Part shown: in pieces, positions 47,646 through 58,100 of the stretch
Layout: every line of letters starts with the position of its first letter
How positions within the stretch are numbered: the first letter of the stretch is position 1
DNA from: Nothopassalora personata
Taxonomy: Eukaryota; Ascomycota; Dothideomycetes; Mycosphaerellales; Mycosphaerellaceae
DNA length: 64,000 bases
Direction of reading: 5' to 3'
Assembly (NCBI GenBank): GCA_033816765.1
Contig: CM066287.1
Location: forward strand, 620,001-684,000
The notes under the pieces: model-generated
What the model was told of the DNA's origin: nothing
Databases searched by the model: none
The model's input: the letters and a program-made list of their open reading frames with translations, nothing else
Made by a program: the position numbers and the translations under genes

Positions 47646-48012
47646 TAACGACTAATAGGTTATGTTAACCTTAGGTTTAGAGGGGGAGGTCCCTTAGGTC
47701 TAACTTACCCTAATTTCATTTAGGTTTAATTAGACATTCGGGTAAGCTAGTAGGACCTAGTATAGCTATTAAGATATATACTACGTAGTTAAGCATTGTA
47801 AGCGTAGCATTAAGGTAACAATTCAATTTATACCTCTCGAGTAGAGGGTATAGGGGTTTAGGTCCGCTAATCCTCTTATTTATCTAGCTACTGCGCTACT
47901 CGTTACGTGACCTAATTTCACGGTCTCGGGACCTACAAATACCCCTACTTACATAAGCGCCGCTCTATACTACCATAACTCGGACAGGCCTACATAGGGT
48001 AGTTAGTGGACA
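47646..48012 (+). repeat. 3' LTR of element C
   Basis: 367 bases, the partner of 14564-14929. Its palindrome copy at 47915-47940 is damaged. Confidence 0.8.
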
Positions 48013-48018
48013 TTAGTA

Positions 48019-48885
48019 GCCCTTACTCTTATTAATCCTCCGTCCCCGTTAGGTAACGTCTAGTTCTATTAGCTATAGTCTATAATAGGGCTAGCGTTAT
48101 CGTAAGAATCCCCCCTTCGTAACGTATTCCCCTAAGGGTTTACGATGCAGAGTATATCCTACTATACCTCCTACTTTAGAGTCGTATTTCTTTTCCTAGT
48201 ACCGTTCCTAGAGCTAGTTATCGATGTCGATCGACGCCTTTATTAGCTCTTCGAGGTTAGTAATCGTTCCTCCGTATCTTATTAACTCGTTCTTGACGGA
48301 GTCCTTAAGCCTACGTCGGAATATAGTTATTAATACCGTCTAGTCCTATCCGGTAATCTGTCCGTATTCTTTAAATTTAGCGGTATACTCTAAAGTAGAC
48401 GTCTTCTACTTTAGGTGTTGAATAATTCGTATAGCCTATTAGACTTCGTTCGAGGTTCTAAAGATTAACTTTATCTTATCTTTAAAAAGGGTATAGCTCC
48501 TAAATATTCCGGTAGGGTCTTGTCGTCCTATACCTTCGAGGTATTCCTTAAGGTAAGGTTTAATCTAGTTCTACGCGCTTCCGCGAAGGAACGTAATAGC
48601 GAAGATAGTTCTTTTATTAGTATCGACTAGGTTAAACATAAGATATATATCTATCTAATTAACCTAGTCGTTAAACTTAGCCCTATCTCTATAGAAGAGG
48701 TCTAGCTTAGTAGCTTTAACGTCGTTCTTCCTTAGAGTAGGCTCGTTATCGTTAGCGGACTTATCGTTCTTCGTAGTAGTCTATCGTAGTAGCGTACGGC
48801 GGATGCTTCCTACTTCGCTAGGGGCGGGTGTTCCCCTACTAGCTACTTAAGTAGCGCTTATCCTAAGGGCGTTTAAAGTGTTATG
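48019..48885 (-). pseudogene. Gypsy gag remnant (element D)
   Basis: A minus-strand gag-like frame with stops (for example FRSYTLFKDKIKLIF near 48450-48500 and ELIRYGGTITNLEELIKASID near 48225-48290, the latter shown as two blocks joined in the same frame). It stops before the zinc knuckle, where the LTR of C begins. It is followed upstream by a D-family LTR. Confidence 0.55.
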
Positions 48886-49200
48886 TCTCGTTCTAGGGCT
48901 AGTCTTAAAAGAGAGATAAGTTAAGTTACGTAGCGGTATTCTTTAGAGAGGCTAAAGCGAGCTAAGCGAAGATAAATAATTAGGATAAGAGTGTATTCTA
49001 ATTAGTAAGATAGTAACACGAGTTAAACGTATCGAAACTATAAGGGATTCTTAGCGTTCCTAAATATAAAGGAGATTCGTAGATCTCGGTAATTAGTCTA
49101 ATTATTCTAAGTATAAGTAGTCTAATTAGTCTAAGTATAAGCAGTCTAATCGCCCTAAGTCTAAGCGCTTAGGTAGGATAAGTTACGTGCTCGTTTCGTT
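48886..49200 (+). repeat. LTR of family D
   Basis: Starts TGTCTCGTTCTAGGG at 48886 and matches the minus strand of 34700-35052 and the partial copy after 63915. The far end is uncertain because it runs into the inverted arm F. It sits on the 5' side of the D gag remnant, where a 5' LTR of a minus-strand element belongs. Confidence 0.55.
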
Positions 49201-49229
49201 GTTATAATTCTAGGGTCTATAGGAATTAT

Positions 49230-50321
49230 TCCGTAATACGCTTATAAGGCGTAGTACTTATACCTAAGATCTACTCTCCTAGCTAGGTATAGAGGTTATT
49301 CTACTCGTCTAGGGTATCCTACTCCTCCTAGGTAAGAGGATCGCTAAGCCCCTAGATAAGCTTATTACGCTAGGCGCGGGTAGTACGTAGGCGAGCTACT
49401 ATCTACGCGATAGCGATACTAGTATTACTAACCTACGGGTACCTACTTATCCTATATTATATATACTTCTTAAGTAGCTCATCGGTAGTAATACTATTAT
49501 ACGTATCTAGCTTGTCTACTATACGGTTAGTAAGCGTATTATAAGTAATAAGCGTAGTAAATACTTACTAGTTATAAAGTAGTAGAGGTACCGTAAGTAT
49601 ATCTTAATATCTATACCTAGACGCTTAGCTAGTAATAACTTAGGAGTCTACGGGCCTAGTATGCTAAACTTACGCTTCGTAGGCGTATCTAGTACGCCGA
49701 GCGCGCTAGATATCTAGTATAGTACTAGTAATAGTATTAGTAGTACTAAGGCGCTACCTATAAGGGTCTCCTAGAGTAGTTAATCTTAAATAGCTTCTTC
49801 TAAAGCTATAGTAGTACTAGCGGGTTACTAGGTAGTTACTAGCGAGGAGCTAGTAGATTACTAGTAGTACGGGTATAGTACGCTACGAGAACGTAGTATA
49901 AGAAAAAAGAAGGAAAAGGAGGGAGAAGGTATACTTCTTAAACCCTTAAGTTAGTTAACCGGGTAACTATAACTCTAACTACCTATACCCCGATAACAAC
50001 ACGTACGAGACCCGTAGGTAGGTCGTATAGTAATAGAATCTACGAGAAGTAGATAGATAACTTATATAGAAACCTCCTAAAGCCGCGAGCTAAGGGTAGC
50101 TCGTCCTAGAAGGGGAGGCAGTTATAAGGGTAGGCTATAGCTAACCCTTATATATAATACGGCTATACCCGGCTTAGTAAGCCGTACGTAACACGTATAC
50201 GTATACTAAGAGACGCGTATAGCGGCTATAGAAGAAGGTAAGCTTTAGTTTATCTACGATTAGAAGATCGTAGGCATACTATATATTGCAACATTCCCTT
50301 ATAACCCTCGCGGTCCTAATA
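49230..50321 (-). repeat. Inverted arm F, left copy
   Basis: About 1.09 kb whose reverse complement matches 53439-54979 (after removing the TIR element) and goes on at 62422-62500 on the far side of Gypsy-2. The outer (high) end reads TATTAGGACCG on the minus strand against TGTAAGGACCG in the other arm, so the unit may be a long LTR or similar terminal repeat. Strongly RIP-mutated. Confidence 0.75.
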
Positions 50322-50628
50322 GGAGAGTAGTAATACTACTATAAAAGCTATAATAATAAGACTTATATAGTTAATAGAACACTACTTATAGATAATATAG
50401 TTCAAATATAGACACGATAGCTCCAATATTGAATGAGATACGCCTCTATAAACAACATATCGTGTTATAAGGTGTCTGTGCACAACACGCGACCGTGCAC
50501 GCCGTGCTCCACACTTCTATCGCGCTCGGCTCGACTTGCCGGCCGGCTAATTTCAGCCAGCGATGACCTCAGCAGTCTGGATCTGCTTACGCCCGCACAA
50601 CACAACCTCTTCAAACATCCATCCGATA
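50322..50628. other. Boundary of repeat and gene island; promoter region of the exporter gene
   Basis: Up to about 50455 the sequence is CA/TG-poor and AT-rich like the repeats; from there CA and TG are normal. The promoter and 5' leader of the exporter gene must lie in about 170 bases. Confidence 0.5.
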
Positions 50629-52451
50629 ATGTCGCCAAAGAAGAGGGACAGTCTCAAAACGCTGGACCCCGAGCCCATAAACGAGCGCTCGCCTCTTCTC
50701 AGCAATGGCCAAGAACAGGATAGCCTCGAAGCACAAGCCGAACAGGAACGACGCGAGCATGATGTCGGCACTGTGCCACTGGCTGAAGAGCCAAGCACCC
50801 GAAAACTGCTGTTGACGATGGGCTCGCTGTGGTTGACTAGTTTCTTTGCTGCACTGGATACATCTGTGGTGGCAACATTGTCTGGACCGATCAGTTCGTC
50901 CTTCAACTCCGGCACTTCTTTCTCATGGATCGCATCTGGCTATCTGGTGGCCAATGCAGCTTGTCAGCCACTCTCTGGCAAGCTGACAGATATATATGGT
51001 CGACGGGCTGGTCTCATTTTCGCAGTCACCTTCTTCTCATCAGGGACATTGATGTGCGGGCTTGCACAGAGTGACAAGATGATGATAGCAGGCCGGGTTA
51101 TCGCCGGCATGGGTGGTGGCTGCATCAATACAGTCTCTGTATTTATCGCTTCTGACCTGATTCCTCTCCGTCGGAGAGGCGTGTGGCAAGGAATTGGCAA
51201 CATCGTTTTCGGCGCTGGCCTGGGTCTCGGCGGAGTTTATGGAGGCTGTAGGTACTCTTGACACTGATTTTGGACAATGGCTGATCCTAATAGTCATCAA
51301 CGACAATTTGAGTTGGAGATACGCCTTCTTCATTCAGATACCCTTTATTGTGGTTGGAGGTATCTTGGGCGTTTTCTCCATCAAGGTCCGCATCTCACAT
51401 CGATTCCAGGCTGGGAAAGCTGAGCTGACATGATCTCAGGTGCCCATTAAAAAGACAGATACAGCCAAGATCAAGCGAGTAGACTTTCTCGGGTCATTCA
51501 CATTGGTTGCAGCTCTGGTTCTACTCCTGCTTGGACTCAACAGCGGAGGCAATACTGTGCCTTGGAACCACCCACTGGTTTACGTCTCCCTACCGTTAAG
51601 TCTTGTATTCCTCCTCGCCTTCATCTATGTTGAAGATCGGGTTGCATCGGAACCGATCATACCCATCCGGCTTCTGGCGAATAGGAGCGTCTTGGCAGCA
51701 TGCCTGACGAATTGGTTCATGACTATGGTAAGTTAGACACCGAGGTGCAAGAGGACCTACTCTAACCTTGCCACAGTCCGTCTTCAGCTTGATGTACTAC
51801 GGCCCAATCTTCTTCCAGGTCGTGAGAGACGTATCGGCGACCCAAGCAGGAACACTCTTCGTCCCACAAGCGATTGGAATGGCATGTGGCTCACTCGGAT
51901 CTGGTATTATCATGCGCTGGACTGGAAAGTACTGGTGGCTGAACGTCCTCGTCCAGCTACTCAACGTGACTGCTGGCTCACTCATATTAGCCTTCTTCGA
52001 CCGGAATGTGCACACTGTACCACCTTTCATCTTCCTCGCCATGGGAGGTCTGGCGTATGGCTCGATGCTTACCATCACCCTTATTGCCTTGATTTCGGCT
52101 GTGGACCACAAGTACCAGGCTGTTATTACGAGTGCCAGCTATGCTTTCAGATCAACAGGATCTTCGATTGGAATCACCATTGCAAGCGCTGTTTTCCAGA
52201 ACCTGCTGAAGTCGCTCCTCTACGAGCGTTTCGGCGATCGACCCGATGCCGAAGATCGGATCAGACACATTCGAGATGATGCAAGCAGCATACGAGACCT
52301 TCCAAAAACATGGCAAGACGGCGTTATTGAGTCGTACGTTGATGCCCTTCGAGGAGTTTGGGTTGTTGTGCTCGGGTTTGCGGTTGTGACTGCAGTTGTG
52401 AGCGCCTTCATCAAACAGCACACTTTGTACAGCAACCTGGACCGGAAGTAG
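50629..52451 (+). CDS. 14-TM MFS drug:H+ antiporter (DHA2 type), possibly vacuolar
   Basis: Four exons, 50629-51247, 51294-51385, 51440-51727 and 51777-52451, with introns of 46, 54 and 49 nt that all close in frame; 557 residues. The second intron has an unusual donor, GTCCGC. Family marks: motif A GKLTDIYGRRAG, GRVIAGMGGGCINTVSVF, LSWRYAFFIQIPF and about 14 hydrophobic segments. The family exports drugs or toxins at the plasma membrane or moves basic amino acids into the vacuole (Vba type). The cytosolic N-terminus has an acidic dileucine motif, ERSPLL (residues 19-24), which in yeast directs proteins to the vacuole by AP-3, so a vacuolar place is plausible. It is the only clear gene in an island between degraded repeats. 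Confidence 0.88.
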
Positions 52452-53137
52452 AGGGTACAGCTTCTGCATCACATACTCGTTGGACTTAAGAAAATACACA
52501 TTGCCATGGTCATTAGGACGAGAACAATCGACGACACGCCGGCAGCAGCTGCGCGGGACTCACTGCGCCTCTTGGCGACTTTGATTCTGGAGAGAATATC
52601 GGCGAGTACCAGTGTAAAATATCGTGTCGAGGCCGGGCCTGCACAAGCAGCAGTCGTGGAGCATGTCAGGGCGATGCGACAGCAGACTTTCAGTAAGAGG
52701 CAAGACATCCTGCTGATCAGTGTCGATGGAAATGAGCTGAAGGAGAAGACTGCTGAAGTCGTTGCGATAGAGGATGTCGAGTTTCAGCAAGGGAGCAATT
52801 CGGGCCTTGTGGGGAAGGGGTATTCTGCTTACCGCAGGAGGAGACGAAGGTAATGTGGATGGTTCTCGAAATCAAGTCTAGATTGTGGCCAGGGTTGGTC
52901 AGTGGACACAAGTGAAAGGGACGTCGTGATCACTATAAGCAGTTTGCACTGTTATGGAGGCGTACGGCTAGACGGAACAGCTTGGTCATTACCTAGGCAT
53001 ATCACGGACACATAGTGAACATCGAAACACGAAATCGCAACTCTCGACATTTATTGTTTAGGTTACACCTAAGGATGCACGCTTAAAGTAGCTAGCGGGA
53101 CCTAGGGGACGGGAAGATTTGCTTCTCGACCACATGT
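52452..53137. other. Downstream part of the gene island, no sure gene
   Basis: Normal composition, not RIP-like until about 53040. Overlapping frames exist: plus 52506-52853 (115 codons) and minus 52469-52708 (80 codons, with a hydrophobic stretch VSSIVLVLMTMAMCIFL near its C-terminus). Neither is recognised, and they exclude each other. A remnant of a minus-strand tail-anchored protein gene is possible but unsupported. Confidence 0.35.
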
Positions 53138-53309
53138 TGTAGATAGGTATTTAACGAGTACAAGCTTCTAGATTGAAACGATAGGGTGGATTAGTAACCC
53201 TTATAAATTGCTATAGGGTGTGAGACTATCTAGCTATAGAAACAGTGTAATATAGTGTATATATACTAAGTCCTAACTAATATAGCTATTAGTTACCTAA
53301 TTTATAACA
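53138..53309 (-). repeat. Copia-type LTR (family E), 3' LTR on the minus strand
   Basis: 172 bases, inverted copy of 13072-13243. On its inner side (53310-53320) the minus strand reads TAAAGGGGGAG, a polypurine tract, so this is a 3' LTR whose element extended to higher coordinates. That element is replaced by arm F after about 130 bases. Confidence 0.75.
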
Positions 53310-53681
53310 CTCCCCCTTTAGACTAACTACTATAAAGGTAGTCTAATTAACTTAATATTACCTATACTGCTATATTAGTCTTAAACACTTTTACTAGCTT
53401 CGGATACTAGATTAGCTATAAGTAGGTATATACTAAGGTGTAAGGACCGTAAGGCTATAAGGGGATGTCGTAATGTATAGTACGCCTACGATCTTCTAAT
53501 CGTAGATGAACTAAAGCTTACTTTCTTCTATCGACGCTATACGCGTCTCCTAGTGTACGTATACGCGTTACGTGCGGCATACTAAGCCGGGCATAGCCGT
53601 ATTATATGTAAGGGTTAGCTATAGGCTACCCTTATAACTGCCTCCCCTTCTAGGACGAGCTACCCTTAGCTCGCGGCTTTA

Positions 53682-54210
53682 TTACGCTATGCAATATTCC
53701 GCGCCATGCTGGGCCGCATAGCCGCGGTATCACCGTCCTGCCAAGCCCCATAGTATCTTGCTGTAGAACCCGGGAATCCAGTACTTTATCATCGCTATAT
53801 CGTCGTGTCGTCGTTATATCGTTACTGTCGCCAGTCCCAGGTGTTGTTGGCGTTATCTATGCCTGCTAGGTTGCCGCAATGGCAGCAGAACGAGATCCAA
53901 CGACTATTCGCTCAAGAGCTTGGAGTGTGTTATCATAAGGCTTTGGACGAGGTGGCTGTCGAACGCGTTTGGCTGGTCTCGAAGATGGCCCAGCAGTGCT
54001 GCTACGACGCTTGGAGCCTGCCGCCATGTGAGGCAAACAACACCTGGGACTGGCGACGACGAGGTTATATCAACGACACGATAATATTCATGAGATTGGG
54101 ACAGAATATCGCTATTCCCAGGTTCTACGCGTGTTTACTATGAGGAACGCGGGACGGCTAATCCACGGACCCACCCCCGGCAGCATGGCGCGGAATATTG
54201 CATAGCATAG
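53682..54210. mobile_element. 529-bp TIR element with TA target duplication
   Basis: Terminal inverted repeats of 30 bases (28 match; inner 26 identical, containing GCTATGCAATATTCCGCG). TA stands at both edges (53680-53681 and 54211-54212), and the left inverted arm at 50060-50080 shows the same site without the insert, reading straight from GGCTTTA to GGAGG. The TA duplication fits the Tc1/mariner/Fot1 superfamily. The inside has normal CA/TG content, so it arrived after RIP of its host repeat. It encodes no transposase. Confidence 0.85.
53805..54143 (+). CDS. Unknown 112-codon frame inside the TIR element
   Basis: Begins MSSLYRYCRQSQ and contains a helical, Trp/Cys-containing stretch (VERVWLVSKMAQQCCYDAW) and WDWRRRGYINDTIIF. 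No family recognised and no transposase motif. It fills most of the inside of a 529-bp element. It could be a chance frame, a captured exon, or a real small protein. The frame is undamaged. Confidence 0.35.
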   Translation: MSSLYRYCRQSQVLLALSMPARLPQWQQNEIQRLFAQELGVCYHKALDEVAVERVWLVSKMAQQCCYDAWSLPPCEANNTWDWRRRGYINDTIIFMRLGQNIAIPRFYACLL

Positions 54211-54979
54211 TAGGAGGTTTCTATATAAGTAATCTATCTACTTCTCGTAGATTCCGTTACTATGCGACCCGCCTACGGGTCTCGTACGTATCGTTATCGT
54301 AGTATAGGTAGGTATAAAGTTGTAGTTACCGGATTAACTAACTCGAGGGTTTAAGAAGCGTACCCTCTCCCTTCTTTTCCTTCTTTTCCCTTATACTACG
54401 TTCTCGTAGCGTACTATACCCGTACTACTAGCAATCTACTAGCTCCTCGCTAGCGACTATCTAGCGACCCGCTAGCACTACTATAGCTTTAGAGGAAGCT
54501 ATCTAAGACTAGCTCCGCTAGGAGGCCCTTATAGGGGGCCTATTAGTACTACTAACACTATTACTAGCACTACTAGTATAGATGTCTAGCGCGCTCGGCG
54601 TACTAGATACGCTAGCGAAGCGTAAGTTTAGTATACTAGGGCCGTAGACCCCTAAGTTCTTACTAGCTAGGCGCCTAGGTATAGACATTAAGATATATAT
54701 ATGTTATCTACCGTACTTCGTAGCTAGTAAGTATTCGCTACGCTCTTCGCTTACGATACGCTTACTAATAGCATAGTAGACGAGAAGGATACGTATAATA
54801 GTGTTACTACCGGCGAGTTACTTAAGAAGTGTAGGCGCTATAGAGACATTAGGTACCCCTACGTTAGTGACACTAGCGTCGCTATCGCGTAGCTAGTAGC
54901 TCGCCTACGCGCCGCTCGCGCCTAGCGCGATAAGCTTATCTAGGGACTTAGTAACCCTATTACTAAATAGGAGTCGGAT

Positions 54980-55140
54980 TGTAAGGGCACCTGCTTAGGT
55001 AGTACGAAGTTGTTAGACAAGCTATCTAAGAGGTGCGCGAGGCGCGAGAAGTTAATATACAAGCCGAGGCACGCGGGTCGGCCCGGGCCCGGTCACGTAA
55101 CTCGCCACGTTCACTCGCTGTGCGGCCATGGGCCGTCACA
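54980..55140 (-). repeat. 3' LTR of Gypsy-2
   Basis: 161 bases, TGTAAGGG to CGTCACA on the plus strand, identical to 62256-62416. The pol stop codon (55026) lies inside. Confidence 0.95.
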
Positions 55141-58100
55141 CCACCCCCCCCTTCAAAACGGTCACTCCTGTGCACCGTGTCAAGGGAAGTTTGATGTCCA
55201 TTTCGCTTGTCGCTTCGGTCACAGTCATCGGTTACCTTTGTTGGTGCCATGCCTGGCGGGTCATCATCTTCATACGAGCCGTTGTCTTCTGCCAGAAGAG
55301 CCACAGGCACCTGCGCGATCAATTCGCGTGGCCCTCCTGCGGTTACTGGGTTGGACGTAATCATCGCAGCACTGAGGGTGCCCGCGTCATCAGATGGTGC
55401 TTCCTCATTCGCAATCCATCCTAGCGGTGGTGTGAAGCCGGCTGGTCTAGGGGCCGTAGGGTGGTTGTGATGGAAGTCGGCGACAGAGGCGGCTGCTGTT
55501 GCAATCATAGTCTCTGCGGGCTCCCAAGTTAGCTCGTTATCACCTACCCACTTCACGCAGTACTTGTAGATTGGGACCTTTCCTCCTGCTGGCGCACGCC
55601 CTGGCGGCAGCGACCTGTGCGAGTCCACGACTTTCTCCACGTGCCATTCCTGGTGAGACCCATCTTCGTCCTCCACCTCGATTGGCGGAGGCGGAGGGAC
55701 GACTTGTCCTGTGACTGGGTCGTAGCCTGGTCGCAAGTAATTGGCGTGGAACCCGTCATACAGGTTGCTCAGTGAGTCTGGCAATGCGACTCGATATGTG
55801 TCGTGTGGCAGCACTTCCTTGATCGGGTAAGGACCCGCATACTTGTAGTCCAGTTTCTTAGACGGGCGTGTGGTGTGCCAGTTCTTGGTGCTAATGTGCA
55901 CCATGTCGCCTAACTTGTATGCTGGTGCTATGGTCCTGCGTCGGTTGGCATACTCCGCTTGTGTATCTTGCGCCATTTGCATGGCGTCTCTGAGTGCCTG
56001 CCTGAGTTCATTCATCCGGGCTCCGAATGCAGTCGCCGATTGTGCATCGAGGCGTTGCTTGTGTGGCATGAGTTCCAGCGGCAGCATGACTTCTGCGTCT
56101 GAATACCTCGGGTTCTTGCCTAGCGTTGCCATGAATGGGGAGAATCCGGCAGATTCTGACACGTGGTCGTTCGCAGTGAACTCTGCTAGAGGCAGCCAAT
56201 CCGGCCAGTCGTCCTGGGCATAGTTGGTATACGTGCGCAGGTACTTCTCCATGGCCTTGTTCGTGATCTCGCTTTGCCCATCTGTTTGGGGGTGGTAGCC
56301 CGTTGACAGCTTGCGCTTGATGCCTAGTAGCTGGCATAGGCGCTTCCAGAATGCGGAAAGCCATTGGGGTCCTCTGTCTGTAACGATCGACTTAGGCAGC
56401 CCATGGCGGCTGAACACGTACTTGAGGTAGATGAACGCAATGTACTCTGCGCTCATGTTGAGCACTGGGATCAGATGCCGCTCCTTACTCAGGCGGTCTG
56501 TCACTGTGAGAACGTTTTTGTACTTCTGCCCATCTGCGGTGCAGCGTGCTTCGGGCAGCTCGACTACGAAGTCCATTGCGATGTCGTCCCATGTGTCGAG
56601 TGGCACTGGCAACGGTGCTAGCAATCCGTGTTCGGCATCCTGCACTGGGTTCACGTTTGTGCACGTCGTGCATCCTTTGCAGAACTCGCGTATGAAGCGT
56701 GTCATGCCTGGCCAGATATAGTGGCGTTTCAATAGGGTGTTGGTCTTAGTCTTTCCTGGGTGACCTGCGGCTGGGGCGTCGTGAAATGCTTTCACTATGC
56801 GGGCATACACCGTGTTGCCTTCATCATCTTCAGCTGGTTCTGGGACATACAGGCTGTAGCCACCTTCTCTGTTCTTGACGTAGATCATTCCATCTACTGC
56901 CATCGCGTGCTTAGGGTCGATCTTGTGCCTGTGGAGCATCTTCACCTTGTCGCCAGCTGCCAGCTGTTGCAGGGCCTCTTGTGGTTCTTGCTGTTCGTAT
57001 AGGGATCGGATGTCGCGTTGTAGGTCCTCATCCACAACGCCGGTGGCTTCCGATGCCGCGAGTTGTAGGATTCTGCTGGCTAACAAGTTCGGCATAAACA
57101 ATTCGGGTCCTAGCAACACGCGATGCTGCTGCGTGTGCCGGGGATCATCCTCGTCCTTGCGTATCGCATCTTGTGAGCGGCGGGTAAGGCTATCGGGCTT
57201 GCCTCCCTGCACTCCTGGTCTGTAGATGATCTTGAAGTGGAATTGCGATAGGAATTCTGCCCAGCGTGCTTGGCGCCGGTTGAGTTCCTTCGTGGTCATG
57301 AAGTACTCAAGGTTCTTGTGGTCTGAGTAGACGAGCACTGGCTTGCCACTTGGGTCGGCCAGGAAGTTCTCGCAATCGCTGCCCACGCAGTCCTTGTCAT
57401 CGATGTCACCTGCTGCCAGCTCAGGACGCCATTCTTCGAACGCTTTGACAATAGCGAGCAACTCTTTGTCATAGATGTCGTAGTTGCATTCCTGGGGTGA
57501 CATCTTCTTAGACAGATATGCCACTGGTCTCAAGATGCCATTATGACGTTGGGAGAGGACCGCTGCGGTGACGAAGTCCGAAGCGTCAGTCTCAAGCACT
57601 GTCTCCAGCCCATGCTGGAAGACTGCGAGGATTTCTCCTTCTGCATCGGTGAATGCTTTCTTGAGGCCGTCGAACGCTGCTTGGCACTCTGCCGTCCATT
57701 GCCATGGCACGTCTTTCTTGGTGAGGCGGGTAAGCGGCAGTGTTATCTTGCTGTAGTTCTTGATGAATCGTCGATAGAAGCCAGCGAATCCGTTGAATGC
57801 AAGCACATCCGTGACATTACGAGGTGTTTCCCATTCTTGCACTGCTCTCACCTTCTCCGGGCACATGGAGATGCCGTCCTTGCCAATAATAAGGCCAAGG
57901 TACTTGGTCGATTGGGTGTGGAATTCACACTTCTTGATATCAAGTTGCAGGCCTGCGTCTCTGCAGCGCCCTAGCACCTTCTTCACATGTCCAATGTGCT
58001 CTTCAAGCGTGTCGCTAAAGATGAGGATATCATCTAGATAGGCTGATGCAAAGTCATCTAGGAACTCCCGTAGCGTGTCGTTCACATAAGCTTGGAACGT

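Larger units (their letters stand above)
14564..48012 (+). mobile_element. Element C: large Gypsy-like LTR retrotransposon, degraded and split by element A
   Basis: Two direct LTRs (14564-14929 and 47646-48012, differing mainly by C/T and G/A changes and one G indel) bound an element read on the plus strand. A G-rich tract (AATAGGGGAGG) sits just before the right LTR, as expected of a polypurine tract. Order: leader 14930-15190, gag and protease, RT-RNase H-integrase, a third degraded frame, then insertion of element A (25639-47312) and 47318-47645. Without A the element is about 11.8 kb. All frames carry many TAG/TAA stops. A 5-bp TAGTA lies one base outside each LTR end, but the flanks are parts of two different older elements (Copia gag left, Gypsy gag right), so the ends may come from recombination. 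Confidence 0.7.
53439..54979 (+). repeat. Inverted arm F, right copy
   Basis: Reverse complement of 49230-50321. It carries the TIR element at 53682-54210 and is cut by Gypsy-2 at 54980; its end resumes at 62422-62500. Confidence 0.75.

Noticed and set aside
52506..52853. A 115-codon plus-strand frame after the exporter gene
   Set aside because: No recognised domain, and an equally good frame on the other strand; kept only as part of the unsure stretch 52452-53137.
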